Assembly: GCF_006965485.1 (NCBI RefSeq)
Contig: NZ_CP041360.1
Coordinates: forward strand, 2,604,001-2,668,000
Reading direction: 5' to 3'
DNA from: Spirosoma sp. KCTC 42546
Lineage (GTDB): Bacteria > Bacteroidota > Bacteroidia > Cytophagales > Spirosomataceae
Length of the DNA: 64,000 nt
The first letter of the stretch is position 1. Each line of letters begins with the position of its first letter. Below, one piece after another: positions 8,685-17,819 of the stretch. The position numbers and the translations under genes are program-made. Under the pieces are notes generated by a model, which was not told the DNA's origin, did not search any database, and was given only the letters and a program-made list of their open reading frames with translations.

Positions 8685-9341
8685 TCAAAACTTTAGGGCA
8701 ATTAAAGCAGGGGCAAAGGCCGCCAAGGTTGTAAAGCCTGCCACCTGACGATACGGTCTCAACTCTGAATGCTGGCTTACCTGACTCGCCAGAATATTGG
8801 TCGCGAGAAAGCCGGTCAGGTGGATAATGGATAAATACTTGTGCAGCTTGACCCCGCTGCGTGCTTTTTGATCGGCCATACGTTTAGGGGGCGCGGATAG
8901 CGAAAGCAGGGCCGTTGTGCCATAAGCGATGTTGGTGATTGTTAGTGCCATTTGCTGGGCACTGAGTAGCTGATCATAATTGCTTCCTGTGGCCTTGTTC
9001 AATTTCAGATCCAGAATACCCTGCACCAAAAAACCTGCCAGGGTTGCATACCCTGTAACCTTGTGGGTGATCAGCATGAACTGGCGCACCTTAAGCTCTT
9101 TCTGTCGCCCTTCAAGCGTAAGGGGAGCCAACTGCATGGCCCGAAGCAGTCCATTGGGTCCCCAGAAAATCCGTTGCGTAAAGAGCATTTTCTGGGGTAA
9201 TAGCAGCGAATCTGCCGAACTAGCCAGCAATTGATTGTCGGACGAAGCTGTTGGCGTTGCAGATGGCTGCCGGACATAGGATGTGTCCTGTGCCTGAACC
9301 TGTAGACCAAGAAACAGGAGGAGAACGAAAAGTTTTGCCAT
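8685..9341 (-). CDS. Membrane protein of unknown function, possible haem binder
   Basis: 218 residues with an N-terminal signal peptide (cleavage near VQAQ) and a Ser/Thr-rich linker. About four hydrophobic helices follow from residue 85. Two helix starts carry histidines in similar settings (ITHKVTGYATLAGFLVQ and LHKYLSIIHLTGFLATN), which recalls two-fold b-type cytochrome bundles. No family was recognised. The gene stands alone between a beta-propeller gene and the divergent gapN-like gene. Confidence 0.7.
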   Translation of the reverse strand: MAKLFVLLLFLGLQVQAQDTSYVRQPSATPTASSDNQLLASSADSLLLPQKMLFTQRIFWGPNGLLRAMQLAPLTLEGRQKELKVRQFMLITHKVTGYATLAGFLVQGILDLKLNKATGSNYDQLLSAQQMALTITNIAYGTTALLSLSAPPKRMADQKARSGVKLHKYLSIIHLTGFLATNILASQVSQHSELRPYRQVAGFTTLAAFAPALIALKF

Positions 9342-9579
9342 GGGGAAAAGCAGACGTTTTAAATAAGAATGAGTAAATAGAAAGTGAGCGTACAGAATGG
9401 GCTTCTTTTGTCACCGTACGTGAGGAATTCGCCCTTGGTTGCGTTAGGGCCTAGGTTATACGGATAAGCTTTATCATAGTACTTGCCAGCCTGGAACCGT
9501 ATTTGTTTTTAACCTGATTGGATTTTGCCCCGCAAATGGCGACGTTTGCGCCGTTTCTTTTCAACTAGCATTTCCTTCC

Positions 9580-11205
9580 ATGAACGACTCGAAACTTAGT
9601 GAACTCTTCCCAACCAGCGAAGCCCAGATCCCTGCCGAGTACCGAATTGAACCCATTCACCAGCGCGAGTATTTGCTTGACGGCGAAATGCGTCAGTGGA
9701 CTGGCGCTGTTTCAGAAGTATACTCGCCCGTTTGTTTACCAGATGCGGAGGGTACGTTACAACGCCAGCTCGTCGGTAGTTTTCCCGTAACAGGTCCTAC
9801 CGAAGCCGTTGAAGCCCTGAATGCTGCTGTAGCTGCTTACGATAATGGCCGGGGTGAGTGGCCCCAGATGTCGGTGGCGGGCCGGATTGCCTGCATGGAA
9901 ACCTTCATCGGGAAAATGCTGGAGCAGCGGACGCTGGTTATTAATCTGATTATGTGGGAGATCGGCAAGAACCTCGCCGATGCAACCAAGGAGTTCGACC
10001 GTACCGTGAAATACATTTACGATACGATCGATACGCTCAAAAATATGGACCGCAACTCGTCGCGGTTTCGGATTGAAGAAGGAATTATCGGGCAGATTCG
10101 GCGGTCGCCGTTGGGGGTGGTGCTGGCGATGGGGCCGTTTAACTATCCGCTCAACGAAACATACACCACGCTGATTCCGGCGATTCTGATGGGAAACACG
10201 ATTCTGTTCAAGACACCCAAACATGGATCACTACTGCATTATCCACTCTTGGAAGCGTTCCGTACCAGTTTTCCGAAGGGTGTTGTTAACTCCCTCTATG
10301 GCCGGGGGGCCAATGTGATTCCACCGGTCATGCAGTCGGGAAAAGTTAACGTTCTGACGCTCATTGGCTCCAGCCGGGTAGCCGACGAACTGCAACGGCA
10401 GCACCCGAAGCTCAATCGCCTTCGGTCGATTATGAGCCTGGATGCCAAGAACGCAGCCATCATTCTGCCCGATGCGGATTTGAATATAGCTGTTCAGGAA
10501 TGTCTGCTGGGTACCTTATCCTTTAACGGCCAGCGTTGTACGGCTATTAAAATTATCTGGGCGCATCGGTCCGTTGCCGATAAGTTCCTGGCGCAATTTG
10601 GTCCGGAAGTTAGTAAGCTTAAACCCGGAATGCCCTGGGATGCTAAAGTGCAGATTACACCCCTGCCCGAACCAACAAAACCACAATATCTGGCCGATAT
10701 TATTGCCGATGCGGCAGCGGGTGGGGCGTCGATCGTGAACGAAGGTGGCGGAGAAACGACAGCATCTCTGTTCAAGCCAGCTGTGGTTTACCCTGTTAAA
10801 GAAGGAATGAAATTGTACCGGGAAGAACAGTTTGGCCCCGTAATTCCGGTCGTTGTGTATGATGATGTCGAGGAGTTTATCGACTACCTGATTACGGATG
10901 ATCACGGGATGCAGGCGAGTATTTTTGGTACCGACACCGCCGAAATCTCTAAGCTCATCGACCCATTAGTGAACCTTGTTAGCCGGGTAAATATCAATGC
11001 GCAGTGTCAGCGTGGGCCCGATACCTTTCCGTTTACGGGCCGTAAGGATTCCGCTGAGGGAACGCTGTCTGTTGAAGACGCTCTGCGCTCATTCTCCATC
11101 CGGTCGGCGGTGGCTACGAAAGATACGCCGGGGAATAAAGCCATTCTGAATGACATTGTGGGGCATCATCAGTCCACGTTCTTAAGTACGAATTTTATAT
11201 TTTAA
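9580..11205 (+). CDS. gapN: NADP-dependent glyceraldehyde-3-phosphate dehydrogenase-like aldehyde dehydrogenase
   Basis: 541 residues. It has the aldehyde dehydrogenase fold with MGPFNYPLNE (184-193), the LIGSSRV loop, and the catalytic Cys320 in FNGQRCTA. The C-terminal QRGPDTFPFTGRKDS is typical of non-phosphorylating GAPDH and includes a phosphate-contact arginine. GapN oxidises glyceraldehyde-3-phosphate to 3-phosphoglycerate with NADP, making NADPH and bypassing one ATP. The usual general-base motif E-L-G-G-K-N reads S-L-D-A-K-N (286-291), so Ser replaces the Glu. Family is sure; substrate specificity is likely but not proven. An ABC ATPase gene follows on the same strand after a GC-rich hairpin. 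Confidence 0.82.
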   Translation: MNDSKLSELFPTSEAQIPAEYRIEPIHQREYLLDGEMRQWTGAVSEVYSPVCLPDAEGTLQRQLVGSFPVTGPTEAVEALNAAVAAYDNGRGEWPQMSVAGRIACMETFIGKMLEQRTLVINLIMWEIGKNLADATKEFDRTVKYIYDTIDTLKNMDRNSSRFRIEEGIIGQIRRSPLGVVLAMGPFNYPLNETYTTLIPAILMGNTILFKTPKHGSLLHYPLLEAFRTSFPKGVVNSLYGRGANVIPPVMQSGKVNVLTLIGSSRVADELQRQHPKLNRLRSIMSLDAKNAAIILPDADLNIAVQECLLGTLSFNGQRCTAIKIIWAHRSVADKFLAQFGPEVSKLKPGMPWDAKVQITPLPEPTKPQYLADIIADAAAGGASIVNEGGGETTASLFKPAVVYPVKEGMKLYREEQFGPVIPVVVYDDVEEFIDYLITDDHGMQASIFGTDTAEISKLIDPLVNLVSRVNINAQCQRGPDTFPFTGRKDSAEGTLSVEDALRSFSIRSAVATKDTPGNKAILNDIVGHHQSTFLSTNFIF

Positions 11206-11210
11206 TGTAA

Positions 11211-11290
11211 AGTCGCCCGTCCCGGTCGGCGTGTAGGCAAAAAGCTTACATTCATCTTTAACACTTCGCACCGACCGGGGACGGGCGGCT
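11211..11290 (+). repeat. GC-rich inverted repeat between gapN and the ABC gene
   Basis: Arms 11211-11231 and 11269-11290 (core CGCCCGTCCC/GGTCGG) pair over about 20 of 22 positions with one bulge and a 37-nt loop. It starts 6 bp after the gapN-like stop and ends 6 bp before the ABC start. It may terminate gapN or structure the leader of the ABC gene. Confidence 0.7.
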
Positions 11291-11296
11291 CTACCT

Positions 11297-12301
11297 ATGC
11301 TCACTGCCACTAAACTCGTCAAGACCTATAAGTCTGTTCCGGCCGTTCGGAACGTATCCATCACACTCGAGCCAGGCCAGATTATGGCGCTTGTGGGTGC
11401 CAGTGGATCGGGCAAAAGCACCCTGCTGAATCTGCTGGCGGGTTTGGCCGATGCGGACACGGGCGAAGTCCGGCTCAACGATGAACGGATACTGGGACCA
11501 TCGGAAGTGCTGGTACCGGGCCATAACGATATTCGGCTGGTTCATCAGGAATACCAGTTGATGCCGAATGTATCGGTACGAGAAAACATTGCCTACGCGT
11601 TACGTTTCTTCGAGAAAAGCTACCGGGATTTTCGGGTTAACGAATTGTTGAAACTCTGCCGTTTGACCGATGTACAGGATCGGATTCCGCGTCAGGTATC
11701 GGGCGGAGAAAAACAGCGGACGGCCATTGCCCGCGCCATTGCCGATAAACCGGCTGTTTTGTTGCTGGATGAGCCATTCAGTCACCTCGATTTACCCAAC
11801 CGACTCATTGTTCGTGATTTGTTGTTCGATCTGGTTCGGCATGAAGGGACAGGGTCGCGCTCGACATCCTGCCTGTTTGTGACGCATGATGCCTCAGATG
11901 CCCTGTCAATTGCCGATACATTAGGGATTCTGCGCGATGGAAAACTGATCCAACTGGGCGCACCCGTGGACATTTATCATCGACCCGTTACGGCCTATGC
12001 GGCACGCATGACGGGGCTGGTTACTGTTCTCAAAGCAAAATATTTACCGCTGCTGGGTTTGCCCGAATCTGAGAATCCGGAAGCCTTGATCTGCCTGCGT
12101 CCTGAACAGCTTAAACTCGATACTACAGGTACGCCAGCCACGGTTCGGGCGGTGTATTTTAAAGGAAGCCACTATGAGCTTGACGTGGCTCTATCGCGCT
12201 ACGTATCACTCCGGTTACTTACGTCTCGCGATGATGTGCAGGTAGGGCAGGTTGTTCAGATAAAGCTGACCGATAAGCCCCTATGGCAGTTGAAAGGGTA
12301 G
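11297..12301 (+). CDS. ABC transporter ATP-binding protein with TOBE-like domain
   Basis: 334 residues. Walker A GASGSGKST (34-42), Q-loop Gln84, signature VSGGE (134-138), Walker B VLLLDEP (154-160) and H-loop His197 are all intact, so it should be an active ATPase. The C-terminal ~90 residues, starting ICLRPEQLKL, form a TOBE-like beta domain as in the PotA/FbpC/MalK group of import ATPases. No permease or binding protein lies nearby, so partner and cargo are unknown. The -GxS-rich insertion before SCLFVTHD is slightly longer than usual. Confidence 0.88.
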   Translation: MLTATKLVKTYKSVPAVRNVSITLEPGQIMALVGASGSGKSTLLNLLAGLADADTGEVRLNDERILGPSEVLVPGHNDIRLVHQEYQLMPNVSVRENIAYALRFFEKSYRDFRVNELLKLCRLTDVQDRIPRQVSGGEKQRTAIARAIADKPAVLLLDEPFSHLDLPNRLIVRDLLFDLVRHEGTGSRSTSCLFVTHDASDALSIADTLGILRDGKLIQLGAPVDIYHRPVTAYAARMTGLVTVLKAKYLPLLGLPESENPEALICLRPEQLKLDTTGTPATVRAVYFKGSHYELDVALSRYVSLRLLTSRDDVQVGQVVQIKLTDKPLWQLKG

Positions 12302-12383
12302 GAGATGGAGGAGCCAGAATCTTACTTTCTATAACTATTCGGATTGGGGGTCAGTTGTGATATAAATAATCCAATGACGCGTT

Positions 12384-12563
12384 ATGGAAGCTAAAGATGA
12401 ACAGCACGATCCTGGTATTGATGAACCCAACGGAACAGGTGATTTCCTGGTCGGTGAAGAAACGGAAAATGTCAAACCTACCGGTGTAGACGATAAATCG
12501 ACCGGAATGGGCGATGATGATTATCTGGGGAAAACGAATAGAAAAGGAGAGGAAGGGGATTAA
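12384..12563 (+). CDS. Small acidic protein of unknown function
   Basis: A 59-codon frame from ATG at 12384, beginning MEAKDEQHDPG. The product is strongly acidic with many Asp, Glu and Gly and few hydrophobic residues, so it is probably disordered. Repeated PTGVDDKSTGMGDDD-like stretches give a coherent composition unlike random frames. It lies 82 bp after the ABC gene on the same strand. No family was recognised; it could be a chance frame. Confidence 0.42.
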   Translation: MEAKDEQHDPGIDEPNGTGDFLVGEETENVKPTGVDDKSTGMGDDDYLGKTNRKGEEGD

Positions 12564-12632
12564 AGGGAGGAGAGAGGAAGTACTATCTATTGACCTCTGC
12601 TGACTGAAGTGAATACTATGCCGAACTGGCAA

Positions 12633-12707
12633 AAAGGAAGAGGGGGAGGAAAGGGACGAGAGGGATGTTTGTATTTCCTCTCGTCCCTTTCCTCCCCCTC
12701 TTCCTTT
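12633..12707. repeat. Perfect 31-bp purine/pyrimidine inverted repeat
   Basis: Arm 12633-12663 is almost pure purine (AAAGGAAGAGGGGGAGGAAA start) and arm 12677-12707 is its exact complement, with a 13-nt loop. It ends 8 bp from the MoxR stop codon at 12716 and separates it from the small acidic gene on the other strand. It probably terminates in both directions. Confidence 0.85.
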
Positions 12708-12715
12708 CCTCCTTT

Positions 12716-13678
12716 TTATAACAGCCTCTTGATCAATTGTTCAACCGAAATGCCTTCCGCTTCTGCCTTAAAGTTTCGGACAACCCGATGGCGCAAAATT
12801 GGCATGGCTACAGCGCGAACATCTTCGATATCAGGCGAGTATTTGCCTGTTAGTAATGCATTGCACTTGGCGGCCAGGATAAGCGCCTGCGATGCCCGTG
12901 GACCAGCGCCCCATTCTAAATACTGGTTGGCGTCTGGAGCCGCCATGTCGGTATTGGGTCGGGTTTTGTGAACGAGTTTGACCGCGTATTCAATCACATT
13001 ATCGACCACCGGAACCCGGCGCACCAGGTGTTGAAACTCCCGAATTTCTTCGCCCGTAATCACACGCTGAACATCATATTTGTTGTCGGACGTCGTGTTT
13101 TTTACGATGTCGACTTCGGATTGATACGACGGATAATCCAGGTAAATATTGAACATGAAGCGGTCCAACTGGGCTTCGGGTAGCGGATAGGTACCTTCCT
13201 GCTCAATTGGGTTCTGCGTAGCTAGTACGAAAAATGGCCGACCCAGGCTGTATTTCTGACCGGCAATCGTTACCGAATACTCCTGCATGGCTTCCAGTAG
13301 GGCCGCCTGTGTTTTAGGGGGCGTCCGGTTAATTTCGTCAGCCAGAATAATATTGGCGAAAATAGGCCCTTTAATGAACTTGAAATTGCGCTCCTGATCC
13401 AGGGTTTCGGAACCGAGGATATCGGATGGCATCAGGTCAGGGGTGAACTGAATCCGGTTAAAATCCAGATCCAATGCTCCCGCAATCGTCTGAATCAGCA
13501 GTGTTTTCGCCAAACCCGGCACACCAACTAGCAAACAGTGCCCCTGACAAAAGATAGCCGTTAACAGCAGTCGAACAGTTTCGTCCTGACCAATTACGAC
13601 TTTCGAGATTTCACTTTTAAGTTTTTGGTAAGAATTGGTAAGGGCTTCGGCAGCCGCGACGTCTGATGTGTAGGGCAT
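12716..13678 (-). CDS. MoxR-family AAA+ ATPase
   Basis: 320 residues. Walker A GVPGLAKT (52-59), Walker B ILADE (111-115) with the following INRTPPKTQ typical of MoxR, the sensor-1 region FVLATQNPIEQEGTYPLPEAQLDRF, and a C-terminal lid ending RPNTDMAAPDAN-WGAGPRASQ. MoxR proteins are cytoplasmic chaperone-like ATPases that often work with VWA-domain proteins; none is next to it here. Downstream of two parvulin foldase genes on the same strand, which fits a cell-envelope maturation cluster. Confidence 0.93.
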   Translation of the reverse strand: MPYTSDVAAAEALTNSYQKLKSEISKVVIGQDETVRLLLTAIFCQGHCLLVGVPGLAKTLLIQTIAGALDLDFNRIQFTPDLMPSDILGSETLDQERNFKFIKGPIFANIILADEINRTPPKTQAALLEAMQEYSVTIAGQKYSLGRPFFVLATQNPIEQEGTYPLPEAQLDRFMFNIYLDYPSYQSEVDIVKNTTSDNKYDVQRVITGEEIREFQHLVRRVPVVDNVIEYAVKLVHKTRPNTDMAAPDANQYLEWGAGPRASQALILAAKCNALLTGKYSPDIEDVRAVAMPILRHRVVRNFKAEAEGISVEQLIKRLL

Positions 13679-13680
13679 TG

Positions 13681-13790
13681 TAATGAAAAATGTATAATGA
13701 AAAATGTATAATGGTTAGGCTTATTGGCTAATGAATTCTAGTACCTTAACTAGCAGCACTCATTATTCATTAAACATTATCCATTATCCA
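13681..13790. repeat. AT-rich 14-bp tandem repeat and imperfect inverted repeat
   Basis: TAATGAAAAATGTA occurs twice in tandem (13681-13694, 13695-13708). A complementary AT-rich arm (ATTATTCATT.. to ..CCATTA) lies at 13761-13793. It fills the gap between the SurA-like gene and moxR. It forms a loose hairpin in the minus-strand transcript. Confidence 0.55.
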
Positions 13791-15170
13791 TTAATTGCCT
13801 CCTCCGCTGAGGTTGGCTGCACTATTTTGGGTTGTACCAAATATTCGGCAACTGTGGAATTCAGGATCGACCGTGATGTATACATCGGCAATTGATTTTT
13901 TGAACCAGTCGTCAATGGCACGGTTCTTTTTGTTCTGAAGCACAATTGTCTGCAATTTCTCGAAGTCTTTGGTGAAATCGGCCGTGTGGGGCGGAACCTT
14001 ACTCTTAAAATACAATAATCGTACCGCGCTTTTGCCATCTTCCGTACGGTAAGGCAGTGGAGCCGAAATCTTTCCCACCTGCATGGTATCGAGCATCTGG
14101 AACATGGCGTATTCCATTGAGCCATCCATAGCCATCCGGCTGCTGCCTGACTGCGGATCGCGCAATAACCCACCCGCATCAGCCGTATTTTTGTCTTCCG
14201 AATAGTCGTGAGCGGCTTTCTCAAATTTCAGCGAATCGAGTTGAATCAGGTTCCGAAGACTGTCCAGGTAGCGGGTTGGTCCCGATAAGTCCAGGCGGTT
14301 GTAATCGGGTCGAAGCAGAATGTGTCGGGCGCGGTATTCAGCACCGCGGGTTTCCAGCAATTGGATCAGGTGCAAACCAAAATCCGATTCAACAACGTCC
14401 GACATTTCATTTGGTTTCAGTTTCAGGGCTGCGCCTTCAAAAGGAGCCACCATCGCTCCCCGTTTCGCAAAACCTAAGTCGCCCCCTTTCTCACCTGAGC
14501 CAACATCTTCCGAGTTTTCTTTGGCAAGCTTGGCAAAATCTTCGCCTTTTTCAACCCGATGCTTAAATTCCAGCAATCGCTGCCGGAGGGCTTCTTTCTG
14601 TTCTTTCGTCGGTTTGGCAAAGCGAACGATCTGACCAACTTCTACGTCGGCGGGCATATAGGGAAGGCTATCTCTTGGAATCGCATCGAAAAACTTACGC
14701 ACGTCACGCGGAGTCACTTTCACGTCGGTCGTAATTTTTTGTTGCATTTTCTGGACAACCTTCTGTTCTTTCACCTGGGTCCGCAGCTCACTTTTGAGCA
14801 TTTCCAGGCTCTTGCCATAGGCTTCAACAATACTTTTTTCGGAACCAAACTGCTGCACCATGTACTGCATGCGGGAGTCGAGTTCGCTGTCTACGATTTT
14901 GTCATCAACCACAACCGAGTCAATCTCGGCTTTGGCCAGCATCATTTTGTTGACAACGAGACTTTCCAGCAACTGACATTTTTGCGGAGGTGTCTGGTTT
15001 TGACCAACGTAGGATTGGTAGGCTTCGTCGAGATCAGACCGTAGAACATAGTAATTGTCTACTTTGGCGATGATCTTGTTCAGACTCACTCCCTGACCCT
15101 GCCCAAAACTGGGTGCCGTCAGGAAACAACCAACCAAAATAAAGAGCACACTGCTGATTACTTTTTTCAT
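13791..15170 (-). CDS. SurA-like periplasmic peptidyl-prolyl isomerase
   Basis: 459 residues with a signal peptide (cleavage near PSFGQ). An N-terminal SurA-type chaperone region (KVDNYYVLRSDLD) is followed by two parvulin domains. The first is about residues 175-275 (EDFAKLAKENSEDVGSGEKGG and DFGLHLIQLLE). The second is about 280-385 (RARHILLRPD). It should fold outer-membrane proteins in the periplasm. Length and domain order match Bacteroidota SurA homologues. It lies just downstream of a second parvulin gene on the same strand, so the two likely cooperate. Confidence 0.9.
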   Translation of the reverse strand: MKKVISSVLFILVGCFLTAPSFGQGQGVSLNKIIAKVDNYYVLRSDLDEAYQSYVGQNQTPPQKCQLLESLVVNKMMLAKAEIDSVVVDDKIVDSELDSRMQYMVQQFGSEKSIVEAYGKSLEMLKSELRTQVKEQKVVQKMQQKITTDVKVTPRDVRKFFDAIPRDSLPYMPADVEVGQIVRFAKPTKEQKEALRQRLLEFKHRVEKGEDFAKLAKENSEDVGSGEKGGDLGFAKRGAMVAPFEGAALKLKPNEMSDVVESDFGLHLIQLLETRGAEYRARHILLRPDYNRLDLSGPTRYLDSLRNLIQLDSLKFEKAAHDYSEDKNTADAGGLLRDPQSGSSRMAMDGSMEYAMFQMLDTMQVGKISAPLPYRTEDGKSAVRLLYFKSKVPPHTADFTKDFEKLQTIVLQNKKNRAIDDWFKKSIADVYITVDPEFHSCRIFGTTQNSAANLSGGGN

Positions 15171-15224
15171 ATTCTCAAATATACGTACAGAACGGCAAGC
15201 GGTCTGTGTTTTAAGAAATTTTAA

Positions 15225-15354
15225 GTGGAATTTGGGGTTTGGTGGAGTTAGTGAGTAGTGAAGTAAGTTAAGTGGGTGGAATAGATGGAGTGAGTAAAGT
15301 TACTCCCTATACCAACTACACCTACTTAACCCACTCAACTTACTCCACCAATTT
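15225..15354. repeat. Imperfect inverted repeat between two foldase genes
   Basis: GTAAGTTAAGTGGGT near 15263 and its near complement ACCCACTCAACTTAC near 15330 form a long loose hairpin made of AGT-rich repeats. It follows the stop of the larger parvulin gene on the minus strand. Confidence 0.5.
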
Positions 15355-17727
15355 CTACTTCACTAACTTCTGAATTTCGGCTTCGTTTACTTTTACTGGG
15401 TATGTTTGCCGGAGTTGCGCAAGCCATTGTTTTTCAAGCAGGGCCTGATATTCGTTAATGACGGTACCACGAGCTTCGGCAAACGTTTTGGTACGAGCGG
15501 GCTCGATCCGACTAATGATTACGGCAATTGCTTTAGTATCACGATGCAGGGTGGTTGTGCCCACTTTCCATTGGTTAATTGAATCGAGGTACGGGTTTGT
15601 TCCCTGCGCAAAGGATCCTTCGGTAATAGAAAGGGCCGGTGGCATACCCGACGTTACCGGATACTTGCTATTGATGATTTTGGCAACATCATCCTTTGCA
15701 TTGCTGAAATATTGAAAGGTCACGTTACGCTGAGCATCTTTTGAAACACCTGGCCGCGCCCCCTGATAGTCTTTCTCCATAATTCTGCTCAACGAAATTC
15801 CGTTTTTCTGTAGGTAGCCAACCACGTTGCGAATCCGGCCAGCCGAAACTGAATCGCGTTCGGTTGGGTCATGTGACCCGGTTACTTCAACAACGTAATC
15901 TGGATTATGTCCCAATACAACCAGCAGGTCGAACAACGTTTCGCGTTGAGCGGGTGTTAAGGCTGTCTGGTTCTTGTCAAACGCAATCGGAGCTGCCGAC
16001 CGCCGAAGCTGATAGGGTGGTTTCCCGCTGAAGACACTTGATGCCTGTTTCAGAAGGCTATCGGTTTGGGCGATGACCAGCGTAGCAATGGCCCGTTCGG
16101 GAAGTCGGTACTCGGCTTTATGTTGCTCATAATACTGGCGCTGTCCCGTTGAATCAACCATCGAACGCTCCCATACATTCTGCTCCATCACCTGCGAAAG
16201 CAGTACACCATCGCGAATGTCGCTCATCAGGGACTTGAATTCTGCTGATTTTTTGTCCAGATTCGCTTCTTCAGTGGCAATCAGGCGGTCGCCAACAAAC
16301 CGATCAAACTGGCGGTACATGGCAACGCTTGGAGAGCCAGCTACCGTGTGCTCTGCGGTTGGGGCTGTTGAGGTTGTCGTAGTGGCCAATGCCGGATTCC
16401 GGGGCGGTTGCTGCCGTTGGCGGACATAGGCAAAAAACTGGTTAACGGTATACGGCTGCCCCGAAATTGTGACAATGGGTTTGTTCTGTAACGAGGGATC
16501 GAGCGGTTCTGTAAAGCGCCACTGACCTCGGAGTAAACTACTATCGGCTTTGGCTACAGCATTCTCAAGAACGGTTTTATCTTCCTGTACCGTATAGTCT
16601 TTTCGAAGTTTCTGAACCGTTGATTGTCGCAACACTTCAGCCCGGCTATCGGTCATGACGCGCTGCCGTAAAGGAGCCGCCATGGTTGCATAAGGTTCCA
16701 GTGCTTTGCGTTCAATAAGTTTGATGATGTGCCAGCCGTAATTGGTTCGGACGGGTTTTGAGTAATCACCTACTTTAGTCAGAGCAAACGCAGCATCATC
16801 AAAGGCCGGTACCCAGGGCCGGTCGGGCGTTGAGAGGGGTAGCACGCCCCCGTTTGATTTCGAGGTTGCATCATCCGATAGCTCGCGACACACCAGTTCA
16901 AACGATTCGCCTTTTTGCAGGCGTGTATAGGCAGCATCAATGCGGTTCTGCGCCATTTTCTGGCCCGCTTCATCGGCACCAGGGCTCATACGTACCAGGA
17001 TGTGGGCTACCCGAACGCGTCCACGGCTGGGTCGGCGATTGTTAACTTTGATCAGGTGATAGCCAAACCGTGTTCGAACGGGCTGCGAAATGCTACCAAC
17101 AGGCGTTGTGTAGGCGGCAATCTCGAGTGGATAAACAACCCCAAACGCCGTAATGTAACCCAGACTTCCTCCAGTTTGAGCCGTTGCGGCATCCTGTGAA
17201 TACTCACGGGCCAATTTGGAAAAATCTTCACCTGCCAGCGCCTGTTTCCGCAAAGCCAGCGCGCTTTGGTAGGCTTTAAGGGTATCGGCAGGTAGCGCAT
17301 CTTCGGAAACCGATAGCAGAATATGCGATGCGTTGACGTCTTCCTGCATATGCTGGTAAGCCTCAGCCGTGAGCGCTTCAACAAGCACTTTGTCGGTCAG
17401 ATAGGACTGCGCCAGTTGCTTCCGGTAGGTATTCATTTCCTCCCGAAAGGCCTCGGTCGTATCGCGACCTTCTGTTTCGGCTGCCAGAACTTTCAGTTTT
17501 AGATTCGTATAGAGATCGAAGTAGCCTTTGACGTCGGTTCGCTGAGTCGAATCAGACGAAAGCTGGTTTTTGGTAAACGACTGAAAAAAGTCATCGGTCG
17601 TAAAGGGTTTGTTGCCCAATGTCAGAATAACTGGCTTCGGGGGTGGTGTTTGCTGAACAACCGGTGCAGTTGTTTTACAGGCTGTTACGAGTAAGGCCAA
17701 TAAAAAACCGCCTGTTAAATGGCGCAT
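15355..17727 (-). CDS. Lipoprotein peptidyl-prolyl isomerase with two parvulin domains and an OmpA-like domain
   Basis: 790 residues. The N-terminal LLVTAC makes Cys17 the lipid site. Parvulin domain 1 is about residues 130-235 (NASHILLSV, FGYHLIKV) and domain 2 about 237-342 (VAHILVRM, YGWHIIKL). A SurA-like helical part follows. At about 573-673 is an OmpA/Pal-type module: AFDKNQTALTPAQ, VVEVTGSHDPTERDS, AGRIRNVVGYLQKNGI and QRNVTF. It keeps the Asp and Arg that contact peptidoglycan in that family. The protein could hold a foldase at the cell wall. It is the first of the two foldase genes on this strand. Confidence 0.85.
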   Translation of the reverse strand: MRHLTGGFLLALLVTACKTTAPVVQQTPPPKPVILTLGNKPFTTDDFFQSFTKNQLSSDSTQRTDVKGYFDLYTNLKLKVLAAETEGRDTTEAFREEMNTYRKQLAQSYLTDKVLVEALTAEAYQHMQEDVNASHILLSVSEDALPADTLKAYQSALALRKQALAGEDFSKLAREYSQDAATAQTGGSLGYITAFGVVYPLEIAAYTTPVGSISQPVRTRFGYHLIKVNNRRPSRGRVRVAHILVRMSPGADEAGQKMAQNRIDAAYTRLQKGESFELVCRELSDDATSKSNGGVLPLSTPDRPWVPAFDDAAFALTKVGDYSKPVRTNYGWHIIKLIERKALEPYATMAAPLRQRVMTDSRAEVLRQSTVQKLRKDYTVQEDKTVLENAVAKADSSLLRGQWRFTEPLDPSLQNKPIVTISGQPYTVNQFFAYVRQRQQPPRNPALATTTTSTAPTAEHTVAGSPSVAMYRQFDRFVGDRLIATEEANLDKKSAEFKSLMSDIRDGVLLSQVMEQNVWERSMVDSTGQRQYYEQHKAEYRLPERAIATLVIAQTDSLLKQASSVFSGKPPYQLRRSAAPIAFDKNQTALTPAQRETLFDLLVVLGHNPDYVVEVTGSHDPTERDSVSAGRIRNVVGYLQKNGISLSRIMEKDYQGARPGVSKDAQRNVTFQYFSNAKDDVAKIINSKYPVTSGMPPALSITEGSFAQGTNPYLDSINQWKVGTTTLHRDTKAIAVIISRIEPARTKTFAEARGTVINEYQALLEKQWLAQLRQTYPVKVNEAEIQKLVK

Positions 17728-17819
17728 AGCGTCTAGTAAAGGTAATTTTGGACGTATAGGTGAAACAGATACAAAGGCAAAAACATTCGTTATCTATAGG
17801 GAACGATGTGCCAACACGC

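Noticed and set aside
13681..13790. Tandem repeat as a CRISPR or phase-variable tract
   Set aside because: There are only two 14-bp units with no spacers, and the repeat lies between genes rather than in a start region.
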